From JBHGBM01 sp041946965 (GTDB taxonomy: Bacteria; Acidobacteriota; Terriglobia; Bryobacterales; Bryobacteraceae), in contig JBHGBM010000139.1 of the NCBI GenBank assembly GCA_041946965.1, forward strand, positions 1-7,369: a stretch of 7,369 nucleotides of DNA, in the 5' to 3' direction. Position 1 is the stretch's first letter. Every line of letters begins with the position of its first letter. A program made the translations under genes and the position numbers. The notes below the pieces were generated by a model. The model saw nothing but the letters and a program-made list of their open reading frames with translations. It was not told where the DNA came from and made no database searches. Below are positions 1-7,369 of this stretch, piece by piece.

Positions 1-1364
1 TGAAGTACCGCTACGTGGACCTGCGCCGCCCGCGCATGCAGCGCAACATCATCCTGCGCGCCCAGATCGCCTTCGCGGTGCGGGAATTCCTGCATTCGCA
101 AGGGTTTCTGGAAATCGAGACGCCCTTCATGACGCGCTCCACGCCCGAAGGCGCGCGCGACTACCTGGTGCCCAGCCGCGTGCAGCAGGGCTGCTTCTAT
201 GCTCTGCCGCAATCGCCGCAGATCTTCAAACAGCTTCTCATGATCAGCGGCTACGACCGCTATTTCCAGATCGTGCGCTGCTTCCGCGATGAGGATCTGC
301 GCGCCGACCGCCAGCCGGAATTCACGCAGATCGACCTGGAGATGTCCTTCCCGCAGCAGGAGCGCGTCTTCGAGGTCATCGAACCGATGGTGCAGCGCGC
401 CTGCAAGGTGGCGGGTTATGAGATTCCGGCCCCTTTCCCGCGCATGACCTACGCGGAGGCGATGCGCTCCTACGGCACCGACAAACCCGACCTGCGGGTT
501 CCGCCCATGCACCCCGTGGAAGACCTGCTGCCCGACTTGGCCGCCTCGGGGTTGCCGCTCGTGGCCGTTCACATTCCCAGGATCGGCGCCCTGACCCGCA
601 GCCAGCGCGACGAACTGAAAGCCTACGGGACGGAGCGGGGGCTGCGCGTTTTCGACGATGCCAGGCGCCTGGACCGCGACTACCCCGAACAGATGGCGCG
701 CATCCGCGAGCGTGTGGGCCTGGAGGAGGGCGCCCTGCTGCTGCTCGCCGCGTGGGCCGGGGAGCCGAAAGGTCATCGCCCCGGCGAGACCATGCTGCAA
801 GCCTGCGGGCAACTGCGGCTGTACGCCGCGCAGAAGTACAACGACCGCCACAAGCTGCTCGACCCACGGGACCTGCGTTTCCTCTGGGTGGTGGATTTCC
901 CCATGTTCGAGTGGGACGAGGAGGAGAACCGCTGGAACGCGGCGCACCACCCGTTCACTTCCGTGCACGACCAGGACCTTGAGAAGCTCACCGCGGACCC
1001 GGCGCACTGCCGCGCGAAATCGTACGACCTGGTCTTGAACGGCGTGGAGATGGGCTCGGGGTCCATACGTATCCACCGGCAGGATGTTCAGGCGAAAGTC
1101 TTCGCGGCCCTCGGGTTCAGCGAAGAGGAGGCGCATCGCCGTTTCGGCTTCCTGCTGGAAGCGCTGGAATACGGCGCGCCGCCGCACGGCGGCATCGCGC
1201 TGGGGCTCGACCGTCTGACCATGATCCTGGCGGGCGAAACCACCATCCGGGACGTCATCCCGTTCCCCAAAACCGCGCGCGGCGCCGACCTCATGTGCGA
1301 CGCGCCTTCTTCGGTTCCCGAGCGGCAGTTGCGCGAGTTGGGAATTTCGATTAAGAAGCCTTAG
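1..1364 (+). CDS. aspS: Aspartyl-tRNA synthetase, 5'-truncated by window edge
   Basis: Class II aminoacyl-tRNA synthetase that charges tRNA-Asp (or tRNA-Asp and tRNA-Asn if non-discriminating) in the cytoplasm. The reading frame is open from the first base. The first full codon is at 3 and gives KYRYVDLRRP, the conserved start of the AspRS catalytic domain, so the GTG at 15 is internal and not a start. Class II motif 1 (GFLEIETP) lies at about 102-125. Motif 2 (FRDED) starts at 282 and is followed by the conserved QPEFTQ. Motif 3 (GGIALGLDRL) lies at 1188-1217. The long segment between motifs 2 and 3, roughly 480-960, matches the extra GAD-type insertion of bacterial AspRS. About 450 residues are present of a usual 590 or so. 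The missing N-terminal part is the OB-fold anticodon-binding domain, so discriminating and non-discriminating forms cannot be told apart here. The TAG stop at 1362-1364 overlaps the stop of the convergent ribA. Confidence 0.97.
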   Translation, partial: KYRYVDLRRPRMQRNIILRAQIAFAVREFLHSQGFLEIETPFMTRSTPEGARDYLVPSRVQQGCFYALPQSPQIFKQLLMISGYDRYFQIVRCFRDEDLRADRQPEFTQIDLEMSFPQQERVFEVIEPMVQRACKVAGYEIPAPFPRMTYAEAMRSYGTDKPDLRVPPMHPVEDLLPDLAASGLPLVAVHIPRIGALTRSQRDELKAYGTERGLRVFDDARRLDRDYPEQMARIRERVGLEEGALLLLAAWAGEPKGHRPGETMLQACGQLRLYAAQKYNDRHKLLDPRDLRFLWVVDFPMFEWDEEENRWNAAHHPFTSVHDQDLEKLTADPAHCRAKSYDLVLNGVEMGSGSIRIHRQDVQAKVFAALGFSEEEAHRRFGFLLEALEYGAPPHGGIALGLDRLTMILAGETTIRDVIPFPKTARGADLMCDAPSSVPERQLRELGISIKKP

Positions 1365-1996
1365 AAGCCCTCGAGCAGGTGCCCCATCTTCTCTTTCTTG
1401 GTGCGCAGGTAGGCTTCCGCGGTGTCCAGCACGTCCACGATGCAGGGGACGCGCTCGGCCACCCGGACGCCCGCGCGTTCCACGGCTTCCACCTTCTCGG
1501 GGTTGTTCGAAAGCAGCCTTATGCTGCGCAGCCTGAAGTAGCGCAGGATGGCGCCGGGCAGTTCGTAATCGCGGAGGTCGGGCTTGAACCCGAGGCGCAC
1601 GTTGGCCTCCACGGTATCCGCGCCCTGGTCCTGCAACTCATAGGCGCGCAGCTTGTTGAGCAGGCCGATGCCGCGCCCTTCCTGGTGCTCGTAGATGATC
1701 AGGCCCCGGCCTTCGGCGGCAACGCTTTCCAGCGAGAGTTCCAACTGCGCGCGGCAGTCGCAGCGCAGGCTGTGAAACACGTCGCCCGTGAGGCATTGGG
1801 AATGGATCCGCACCAGCGGCGCGCTCGCGGGCGAGCCGTTGACCGGCGCGTCGATCTCGCCCATCTTCAGGGCCACGGCTTCCTCGATCCTTGCGCCGGA
1901 GCGGCCTTCGAAGCCGTAGATGCGGAAGAGCCCGTACCGTGTTGGAAAATCCGCCTCAGCCACTTTATGCAACTGAAGCGCGGGAACGCTATGCAT
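1361..1996 (-). CDS. ribA: GTP cyclohydrolase II (riboflavin biosynthesis)
   Basis: Cytoplasmic zinc enzyme that opens the GTP ring to give 2,5-diamino-6-ribosylamino-pyrimidinone phosphate, formate and pyrophosphate, the first step of riboflavin synthesis. The protein is 211 residues, close to the roughly 200 of stand-alone RibA. There is no fused RibB (DHBP synthase) domain, unlike RibBA proteins. The zinc-site motif CLTGDVFHSLRCDC supplies Cys68, Cys79 and Cys81. HQEGRGIGLLNKLRAY follows. Tyr119, Asp140 and Arg142 align with E. coli Tyr105, Asp126 and Arg128. The C-terminal SNNPEKVEAVERAG and the KEKMGHLL ending are also typical. The ATG at 1994-1996 is chosen because family similarity begins a few residues later (LHKVAEADFPTRYG). 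The frame stays open far upstream to about 3337, but only antisense to the kinase gene. No strong Shine-Dalgarno is visible. The gene is monocistronic here, divergent from the kinase and convergent with aspS. Confidence 0.96.
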   Translation of the reverse strand: MHSVPALQLHKVAEADFPTRYGLFRIYGFEGRSGARIEEAVALKMGEIDAPVNGSPASAPLVRIHSQCLTGDVFHSLRCDCRAQLELSLESVAAEGRGLIIYEHQEGRGIGLLNKLRAYELQDQGADTVEANVRLGFKPDLRDYELPGAILRYFRLRSIRLLSNNPEKVEAVERAGVRVAERVPCIVDVLDTAEAYLRTKKEKMGHLLEGF

Positions 1997-2047
1997 TTGG
2001 AACTGTTTGTCGGCCTTACACCCTATTATAATGATCTGCGAGTCTGA
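1997..2047. promoter_or_regulatory. Divergent intergenic region with overlapping TATAAT elements
   Basis: This 51-bp gap separates the starts of ribA (-) and the histidine kinase (+). It is markedly AT-richer than its surroundings. The 8-mer ATTATAAT at 2025-2032 contains TATAAT on the + strand (2027-2032) and TATAAT on the - strand (2025-2030), so the same bases could serve as a -10 box in both directions. For ribA a start near 2018 would leave a leader of about 20 nt. For the kinase a start near 2039 would leave fewer than 10 nt, so that transcript would be nearly leaderless, which fits the lack of a clear Shine-Dalgarno before 2048. I see no convincing -35 box on either strand at 16-18 bp, so the promoter call rests on the -10 match and the gene layout. 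Confidence 0.4.
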
Positions 2048-3361
2048 ATGCGCGAAGCTTACTGGGTCACGCTTCTGTTGAAGCTCGGCGTGGTGGCGTC
2101 GTTGGCCAGCATCATGGTGCGATCCAACGCGGTGAAACGCATGCTGATGCGCGAATCCCGCACGCTCAACCAGCGTGTGAAGCTCGCTTTGGCGTTCTCG
2201 CTGATGTTCGGCGCAAGCGTGGCCACGCGCGTGGTGGCGAAGAATTACCAGGCGGCGGACCTGGGCCTGGAAGGCAGCCTGCTGGCGGGGATTCTGGGCG
2301 GCTACGTGACCGGCCTGCTCTCCGGCATTCTGATTTCCGTGCCCGCGATGATACACGGCGAGCCGCTTGCCATGCCCCTGCTCGCGGGCGTGGGCGTGCT
2401 CGGCGGCCTCATGCGCGACCTGGCGCCGGAAGCGGAGGACATCTGGCGCTTTTCGCCGTTCCTGGACCTGAACCTCTACCGGTTTTTCAAGGGCAACCAG
2501 GATACGCGCAGGACGGCGTTCCATCTCATGCTGATGGCGGCCATCCTCACCGCGGAATTCTTCCGCCAGATGCTGGGAACGCTGTTCGGGCCGTCCCGCG
2601 TGTTCTATTTGCAGCCGAACTGGGACAATCCGCATCCGGCCTTCTTCATCGCGCTCTATGCCGCCACGCTGATCGCAGTTTCCCTTCCCATCAAGATCTG
2701 GAACAGCGCGCGCAACGAGTGGAAGCTGGAAGAGCAGCAGCGGCTGCTCATGCAGGCCCGGCTTCAGGCGCTCACCAGCCAGATCAATCCGCACTTTCTG
2801 TTCAACACCCTGAACTCGGTTTCGTCGCTGATCCGGACCGATCCCAACGAGGCGCGCAGCGTGGTGCTGAAACTCTCGAAGATTCTGCGGCGCCTGCTGC
2901 GCAAGCACGAGAACTTCGCTCCCCTGCGCGACGAGTTGAGTTTCATCGACGATTACCTGTCTATCGAGGTCACGCGCTTCGGTGAAAAGCTGCGTGTGGA
3001 AAAGGACGTGGCGGCGGATACGCTCGACGTGCTGGTGCCGAGCATGCTCCTCCAGCCCCTGGTCGAGAACTGCATCAAACACGGCCTCTCCAGCAAGGTG
3101 GAGGGCGGCACCGTGCGTCTGCGCGCCCGCCGTCTGGATTCGCGATTGCTTCTGAGCGTGGAGGACGACGGTGTGGGCATACCCGAAGCCAGGCTGGCCA
3201 CGCTGCTCGAAGAGGGCATCGGGGTCAGCAACGTAAACGAACGGCTGAAGGTATTGTTTGCCAACGATTACCGCATGTGGATCGACAGCCAGCCTGGCCG
3301 CGGAACGCGTATTGAGATCGAGATTCCGGAACTGCAAACGGAGCTGGCAGCGGTGTCGTAG
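2048..3361 (+). CDS. LytS/YehU-type membrane sensor histidine kinase
   Basis: Integral-membrane sensor kinase of the LytS family, 437 residues. About five or six hydrophobic segments fill the N-terminal half (near residues 5-24, 45-64, 76-102, 107-123, 157-180 and 197-217). The glycine-rich stretch LAGILGGYVTGLLSGILI resembles the 5TMR-LYT sensor region. A charged helix (about 219-245) links to the His_kinase core, with the phospho-acceptor His249 in QINPHFLFNTLNS. The ATPase domain shows the N box with Asn341 (VENCIKHG), the G1 box EDDGVGIP (372-379) and the G2 box GIGVSNVNERL (390-400), so it should be active. The ATG at 2048 is preferred because it keeps the first membrane segment, although no Shine-Dalgarno precedes it. 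LytS kinases usually sit beside a LytTR response regulator; none lies here, so the partner must be encoded elsewhere. The signal is unknown. The next gene, 39 bp downstream, may be co-transcribed. Confidence 0.92.
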   Translation: MREAYWVTLLLKLGVVASLASIMVRSNAVKRMLMRESRTLNQRVKLALAFSLMFGASVATRVVAKNYQAADLGLEGSLLAGILGGYVTGLLSGILISVPAMIHGEPLAMPLLAGVGVLGGLMRDLAPEAEDIWRFSPFLDLNLYRFFKGNQDTRRTAFHLMLMAAILTAEFFRQMLGTLFGPSRVFYLQPNWDNPHPAFFIALYAATLIAVSLPIKIWNSARNEWKLEEQQRLLMQARLQALTSQINPHFLFNTLNSVSSLIRTDPNEARSVVLKLSKILRRLLRKHENFAPLRDELSFIDDYLSIEVTRFGEKLRVEKDVAADTLDVLVPSMLLQPLVENCIKHGLSSKVEGGTVRLRARRLDSRLLLSVEDDGVGIPEARLATLLEEGIGVSNVNERLKVLFANDYRMWIDSQPGRGTRIEIEIPELQTELAAVS

Positions 3362-3386
3362 CGTTCGCGGCGCCTTATTTTACTTC

Positions 3387-3392
3387 GAGGAG
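3387..3392 (+). promoter_or_regulatory. Shine-Dalgarno site fixing a TTG start
   Basis: GAGGAG lies 8 nt before the TTG at 3401. This is the strongest ribosome-binding sequence on the + strand of the window and decides the methyltransferase start. Confidence 0.75.
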
Positions 3393-3400
3393 AAGCTATT

Positions 3401-4087
3401 TTGGAGCAACTGGAGACTTCGGTTCGGCCATGGCCCGCGGACGGCCTGCCGGCCACCCCCGCCGGCCGGACACGGCGCGTCTACGATCTGGTGTCGGGAG
3501 TGTATCCGCTCTCCACCATGCTGTTTCACTCGCGGGCGCACCGCAGGGCCGTGGAGTGCGCGGACATACGCGACGGCATGCGCGTGCTGGAAGTGGCGAC
3601 CGGGTCGGGTGAGATGTTTCGCCGCCTGGTGCACGCCAATCCCGGGGGCGCGACGGTGGGAGTGGACCTTTCCCCCCGCATGGCCGCGCGAACCCAGGAT
3701 CGCGCCCGGCGGGAGTTTCCCGCCTCGAGCGCGCACTGCCAGGCGGTGGATGCCCGCCGCATGCCCTTCCGCGACGGCGCCTTCGACGCCGTGGTGTGCT
3801 GCTACCTTCTCGAACTGCTGTCGGCGGACGATATTGTCCGCACGCTCGGTGAATTCCGCCGCGTGCTGGCCGAGAGCGGCAGGCTGGCGCTGATCATGAT
3901 CGGCCAGAACACGGCGGGCTTCAACCGCATGTACAAGGTTGCGGGGCGCATTGCGCCCGCGTTCTGGGGACGGCAAGTGGAGCGCGGCATGGCGGAGGTG
4001 ATCCGCGCGGCGGACTTCCGCATCCTCACCGATGAGGCCGTGCAGCAGTGGTTCTACCCCTCGCGTGTGCTGGTGGCCCGGAAGTAG
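3401..4087 (+). CDS. UbiE-like class I SAM-dependent methyltransferase
   Basis: Predicted soluble S-adenosylmethionine-dependent methyltransferase, 228 residues. Motif I, VLEVATGSGE (62-71), is the glycine-rich SAM loop. The acidic residue ending strand 2 is Asp89 in VGVDLSPRM. The next SAM-contacting motif is around Asp116 (VDARRMPF), followed by DGAFDAVVCCYLLELL (124-139). The N-terminal VYDLVSGVYPLSTMLFH resembles the helix before the Rossmann fold in UbiE/MenG and in bacterial phospholipid N-methyltransferases. Substrates could therefore be a quinone, a lipid head group or another small molecule, and the sequence does not decide. Translation starts at TTG, supported by GAGGAG 8 nt upstream. 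The first 23 or so residues are proline-rich and probably disordered. The gene lies 39 bp after the kinase on the same strand, so an operon is likely, but no functional link is evident. It converges with the PHP-esterase gene across 18 bp. Confidence 0.88.
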   Translation: MEQLETSVRPWPADGLPATPAGRTRRVYDLVSGVYPLSTMLFHSRAHRRAVECADIRDGMRVLEVATGSGEMFRRLVHANPGGATVGVDLSPRMAARTQDRARREFPASSAHCQAVDARRMPFRDGAFDAVVCCYLLELLSADDIVRTLGEFRRVLAESGRLALIMIGQNTAGFNRMYKVAGRIAPAFWGRQVERGMAEVIRAADFRILTDEAVQQWFYPSRVLVARK

Positions 4088-4105
4088 CGGCGGACCGTAT
4101 CGCCT

Positions 4106-5971
4106 TCACCGGCTGAGGAATGCCAGAACGGCGCGTGCCGTGGCGTCTTCCGGCTTCCAGATGTTTGTTATTTCCGAGATGTGGCTTTCGCGCGGCACGT
4201 AGACGAGCTGGGAAGCCACGCCCGCCTGGCGCAGGGCGGCATCCAGGCGGCGCGCCTGCGCGGGCAGCATGTAGTAATCCCACTGGCAATAGGTCACCAG
4301 GAACGGCGGAGCGCCCGCGCGCACGTAGGTCAACGGCGAGGCCTGGGCCCCGTCGGGGAACAGGCTCAGGGAGCGCACATCGTAAACGCCGCTCAACGCG
4401 GCCACACCCCGGATGGCGGCGGGCGTCAGCTCGTGTCTGGCGAGGTAGCGCGGGTCGAGTGCAAGGAGCGCAACCAGGTGGCCCCCGGCGGAGTGGCCGC
4501 CGATGAAGATGCGCCCGGGATCGCCGCCGTGCCGTTCGATGTGGCGCACGGTCCAGGCGAATGCCGCCGCCACGTCCTCGATCTGCGCGGGGTGCGGGTT
4601 CTTAGGCGCCAGCCGGTAGCTCGGCGCGACCACTGCGATGCCGTTCGAGGCGAAACGGTTGCCGAGTGCGCGATAGAGCGCGCGGTCTCCGGAGCGCCAC
4701 GCGCCGCCGTGCACGAAGAAGAACACCGGAACTCCGCGTTTGCCCTTCGGTGCGTAGACGTCCAGTTTGTGCTTGGCCTCCCCGTCGTCGATGTACGGCA
4801 GGCCGGGCGCGAGCTCGACCGCATCGGAGATCGTCGCAGGCCGGGGAGGTGCGGGTTTGGCCGCCTCGAGATAGACGGCGTTGGAATAGATCCAGGGCCG
4901 TTCCTCGCCATCCACACCCAGCCAGGCCTCCACCCGGTACGCGCCGGGTTCCTTCGCGGTGAAGTTCAACTCGCTCGCGCGGCGCTCGTCGATGACGGCC
5001 CCGTTGCGGAACAGGCGCAGTTGCGCTTCGAGCGGCAGGCGGGCCACCACCCGCGTTGTGCTCGAGAGCGGCACGCTGTCGCCCATGGTGAAGATGCCGA
5101 GGTTGTTCGAGGCGCCGAAGACGAATCCGGTGGGATCGGCCAGCCAGTCGTGCGCCACGTAGGCGCGGCCGGAGCGCAGCGCCTCCACCACCGCCTCCTC
5201 GGCCAGTTTCTCCGCCAGGATGTGGGTGCTGACGTTGCGGAACGAGACTTCGTAGGGGTCGAGGTCCAGCCCCTGGTAGCGCTGGTTGTGGTGCGCATCG
5301 TTGGCGGCGATGCCGGTGAGCCGGTGCTGCTGCGAATCGCGGTCCCACTTGGCGATGACGGCGGGCCAGTAATCCGCGTGGGCGCCGAAGAACTCGTCCG
5401 GATACTGCTTTGCGGCGGCGGCGATCCTGGCCCACTGCGCGGGGTCCTTCAGCGCCGCACGGAAGAAGTCGATGAAGGCTTTCTCGTCGGTGGTGTCGGC
5501 GTGGCGGTTGTAGATCTCCATGCCGTCGAGCGATGCCGTGGGCTGGTCCAGCGCCTCTTCGGAATGGGAGAGGAAGCGCAGGCCGCCGCCTTGCAGGATG
5601 TGCTCCGAGCCGAGTTCGCCGCCGGGGATGAACAGAACGCCCTCGCGCAGGCCGCGCCAGGCGTCCGGCTTTGCGCCATCGTGATCGGAGAAGAGCACCA
5701 CCCTGACGCCGGCGGCGCGCGCCGCCGCGAGCGCCTCGGCGCGTGTGCCCAGGGTGTGCGGCGCATCTTCGGCATGTACGTGCAGCGCGGCGCGGTAGTC
5801 CTGGAACACCCCGTGATCCGCGACCGGGCGGCGCGCCGCCGCGAACCGCTGGCGCGCTTCTCGCACCGCCGCCAGGTGCGCCGGTTCGATGCGTTCCAGC
5901 GTCGTGAGCTTGCGGCCGGGCGTCTGGGCCGCGGCCGCAAGCCCCGCCAGAAACAGGCAGATGGCCCGCAT
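4106..5971 (-). CDS. Secreted fusion: CehA/McbA-like PHP metallohydrolase plus alpha/beta-hydrolase esterase
   Basis: A 621-residue two-enzyme protein with a short signal peptide (MRAICLFLAGLAAAAQ, likely cleaved near residues 15-16). The PHP domain spans about 55-280. Candidate metal ligands are the HVH pair His64/His66, Asp96-His97 (SDHD), Glu119 (GGE), His136, Glu152 (GMEIYN) and Asp225/His227 (ANDAHH), as in CehA/McbA-type metallohydrolases. A beta-rich linker follows (about 283-370). The C-terminal alpha/beta hydrolase runs from about 385 to 621. It has the oxyanion motif HGGAW (421-425), nucleophile Ser494 in GGHSAGGH, and probable Asp565 (QWDYY) and His597 (ESHIS), resembling BD-FAE/carboxylesterase-type enzymes. 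Both active sites look intact. The start lies 4 bp after the oxidoreductase stop with no clear Shine-Dalgarno, so translational coupling is likely. The ATG at 5971 is chosen because it begins the signal peptide. The substrate is unknown; an ester or carbamate acted on outside the cytoplasm is plausible. Confidence 0.88.
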   Translation of the reverse strand: MRAICLFLAGLAAAAQTPGRKLTTLERIEPAHLAAVREARQRFAAARRPVADHGVFQDYRAALHVHAEDAPHTLGTRAEALAAARAAGVRVVLFSDHDGAKPDAWRGLREGVLFIPGGELGSEHILQGGGLRFLSHSEEALDQPTASLDGMEIYNRHADTTDEKAFIDFFRAALKDPAQWARIAAAAKQYPDEFFGAHADYWPAVIAKWDRDSQQHRLTGIAANDAHHNQRYQGLDLDPYEVSFRNVSTHILAEKLAEEAVVEALRSGRAYVAHDWLADPTGFVFGASNNLGIFTMGDSVPLSSTTRVVARLPLEAQLRLFRNGAVIDERRASELNFTAKEPGAYRVEAWLGVDGEERPWIYSNAVYLEAAKPAPPRPATISDAVELAPGLPYIDDGEAKHKLDVYAPKGKRGVPVFFFVHGGAWRSGDRALYRALGNRFASNGIAVVAPSYRLAPKNPHPAQIEDVAAAFAWTVRHIERHGGDPGRIFIGGHSAGGHLVALLALDPRYLARHELTPAAIRGVAALSGVYDVRSLSLFPDGAQASPLTYVRAGAPPFLVTYCQWDYYMLPAQARRLDAALRQAGVASQLVYVPRESHISEITNIWKPEDATARAVLAFLSR

Positions 5972-5975
5972 GCGG

Positions 5976-7262
<1,287 letters not shown>

Positions 7263-7264
7263 GT

Positions 7265-7369
7265 TTATTTCTCCCAGTTGAGAATGCGTTTGGCGTTGCC
7301 GCGGTAAACTGCCTCGAGCACGGGCGCGGGCAGTTCCAGGCCGTACTGACGCCACCACAGGCGGCCCGG
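7265..7369 (-). CDS. Amidohydrolase-family protein, C-terminal end only
   Basis: Only the last 34 codons are in the window, read on the - strand from 7369 to a TAA at 7265-7267. The ending, with VLEAVYRGNAKRILNWEK as the final residues, matches the closing helix of TIM-barrel metal-dependent hydrolases of the amidohydrolase-2 type, where an (L/V)xGNAxR(L/I) motif precedes the C-terminus. The catalytic residues lie outside the window. The frame is supported by this match and by a stop codon just 2 bp before the next start. The gene is the first visible member of the right-hand operon, and its own promoter must lie beyond the window. The family call rests on a short stretch and is moderate; a related TIM-barrel hydrolase is the main alternative. 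Confidence 0.65.
   Translation of the reverse strand, partial: PGRLWWRQYGLELPAPVLEAVYRGNAKRILNWEK
7271..7275 (-). promoter_or_regulatory. Shine-Dalgarno site inside the end of the upstream gene
   Basis: On the - strand GGGAG lies 8 nt before the oxidoreductase ATG and falls inside the last Trp-Glu codons of the amidohydrolase. It fixes the start at 7262 and suggests translational coupling of the two genes. Confidence 0.7.

Noticed and set aside
2000..3337. Upstream extension of the ribA frame on the - strand, giving 658 codons
   Set aside because: The extension lies antisense to a well-supported kinase gene and its translation is rich in His, Gln and Arg with no domain. Family similarity begins only near the ATG at 1996.
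3448..3466. GCCGGC repeated 7 bp apart, a possible hairpin near the methyltransferase start
   Set aside because: GCCGGC is self-complementary and common in GC-rich DNA, and the site encodes a Pro/Ala-rich linker. There is no U tract or alternative pairing to suggest attenuation.
4088..4105. Possible bidirectional terminator between the convergent methyltransferase and PHP-esterase genes
   Set aside because: The 18-bp gap offers only a 4-bp GGCG/CGCC stem with an 8-nt loop and no T-run on either strand, which is too weak to call.
5710..5727. Perfect 18-bp GC palindrome (a similar 14-mer lies at 5827-5840)
   Set aside because: Both lie inside Ala/Arg-rich coding sequence, where GCC, GCG and CGC codons make such palindromes by chance. 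There is no intergenic context to suggest an operator or terminator.
7263..7358. Longer N-terminus for the oxidoreductase starting at 7358
   Set aside because: It would add an Arg-rich stretch before the Tat-like leader, overlap the amidohydrolase in another frame, and ignore the Shine-Dalgarno site 8 nt before 7262.

Overview
The window is gene-dense, GC-rich bacterial chromosome with no gap longer than about 51 bases between called genes. I see no mobile element, CRISPR array, tRNA or rRNA. The most likely source is an Acidobacteriota of the Bryobacterales/Solibacter type. This is inferred from gene content: a twin-arginine-led Gfo/Idh/MocA oxidoreductase coupled to an amidohydrolase, exported multi-domain hydrolases, a LytS-type kinase and high GC. 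No rRNA or marker phylogeny is available here, and a planctomycete-like or other GC-rich soil bacterium remains possible.

Layout. On the left, the 3' three quarters of aspS (aspartyl-tRNA synthetase, + strand) runs into ribA (GTP cyclohydrolase II, - strand). The two stop codons overlap tail to tail by 4 bp. ribA is divergent from a LytS/YehU-type membrane histidine kinase (+). The 51-bp gap between them is AT-rich for this window and carries a TATAAT-like element on each strand. The kinase is followed 39 bp later by a UbiE-like class I methyltransferase that starts at TTG behind a strong Shine-Dalgarno sequence.

On the right, three genes on the - strand form a tight operon, in transcription order: the C-terminal end of an amidohydrolase (cut by the window edge), a Gfo/Idh/MocA oxidoreductase with a Tat-like N-terminus (2-bp gap), and a 621-residue secreted fusion protein (4-bp gap). 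The fusion joins a CehA/McbA-like PHP metallohydrolase domain to an alpha/beta-hydrolase esterase domain, and the expected catalytic residues of both are present.

How the genes fit together: the left half is housekeeping (translation, riboflavin synthesis) plus one signalling gene without an adjacent response regulator. The right half looks like an exported catabolic module acting on ester- or carbohydrate-derived substrates, but the substrate cannot be read from the sequence. The most unusual item is the PHP-esterase fusion and its operon. Nothing here is clearly a defence system or other wholly new system.
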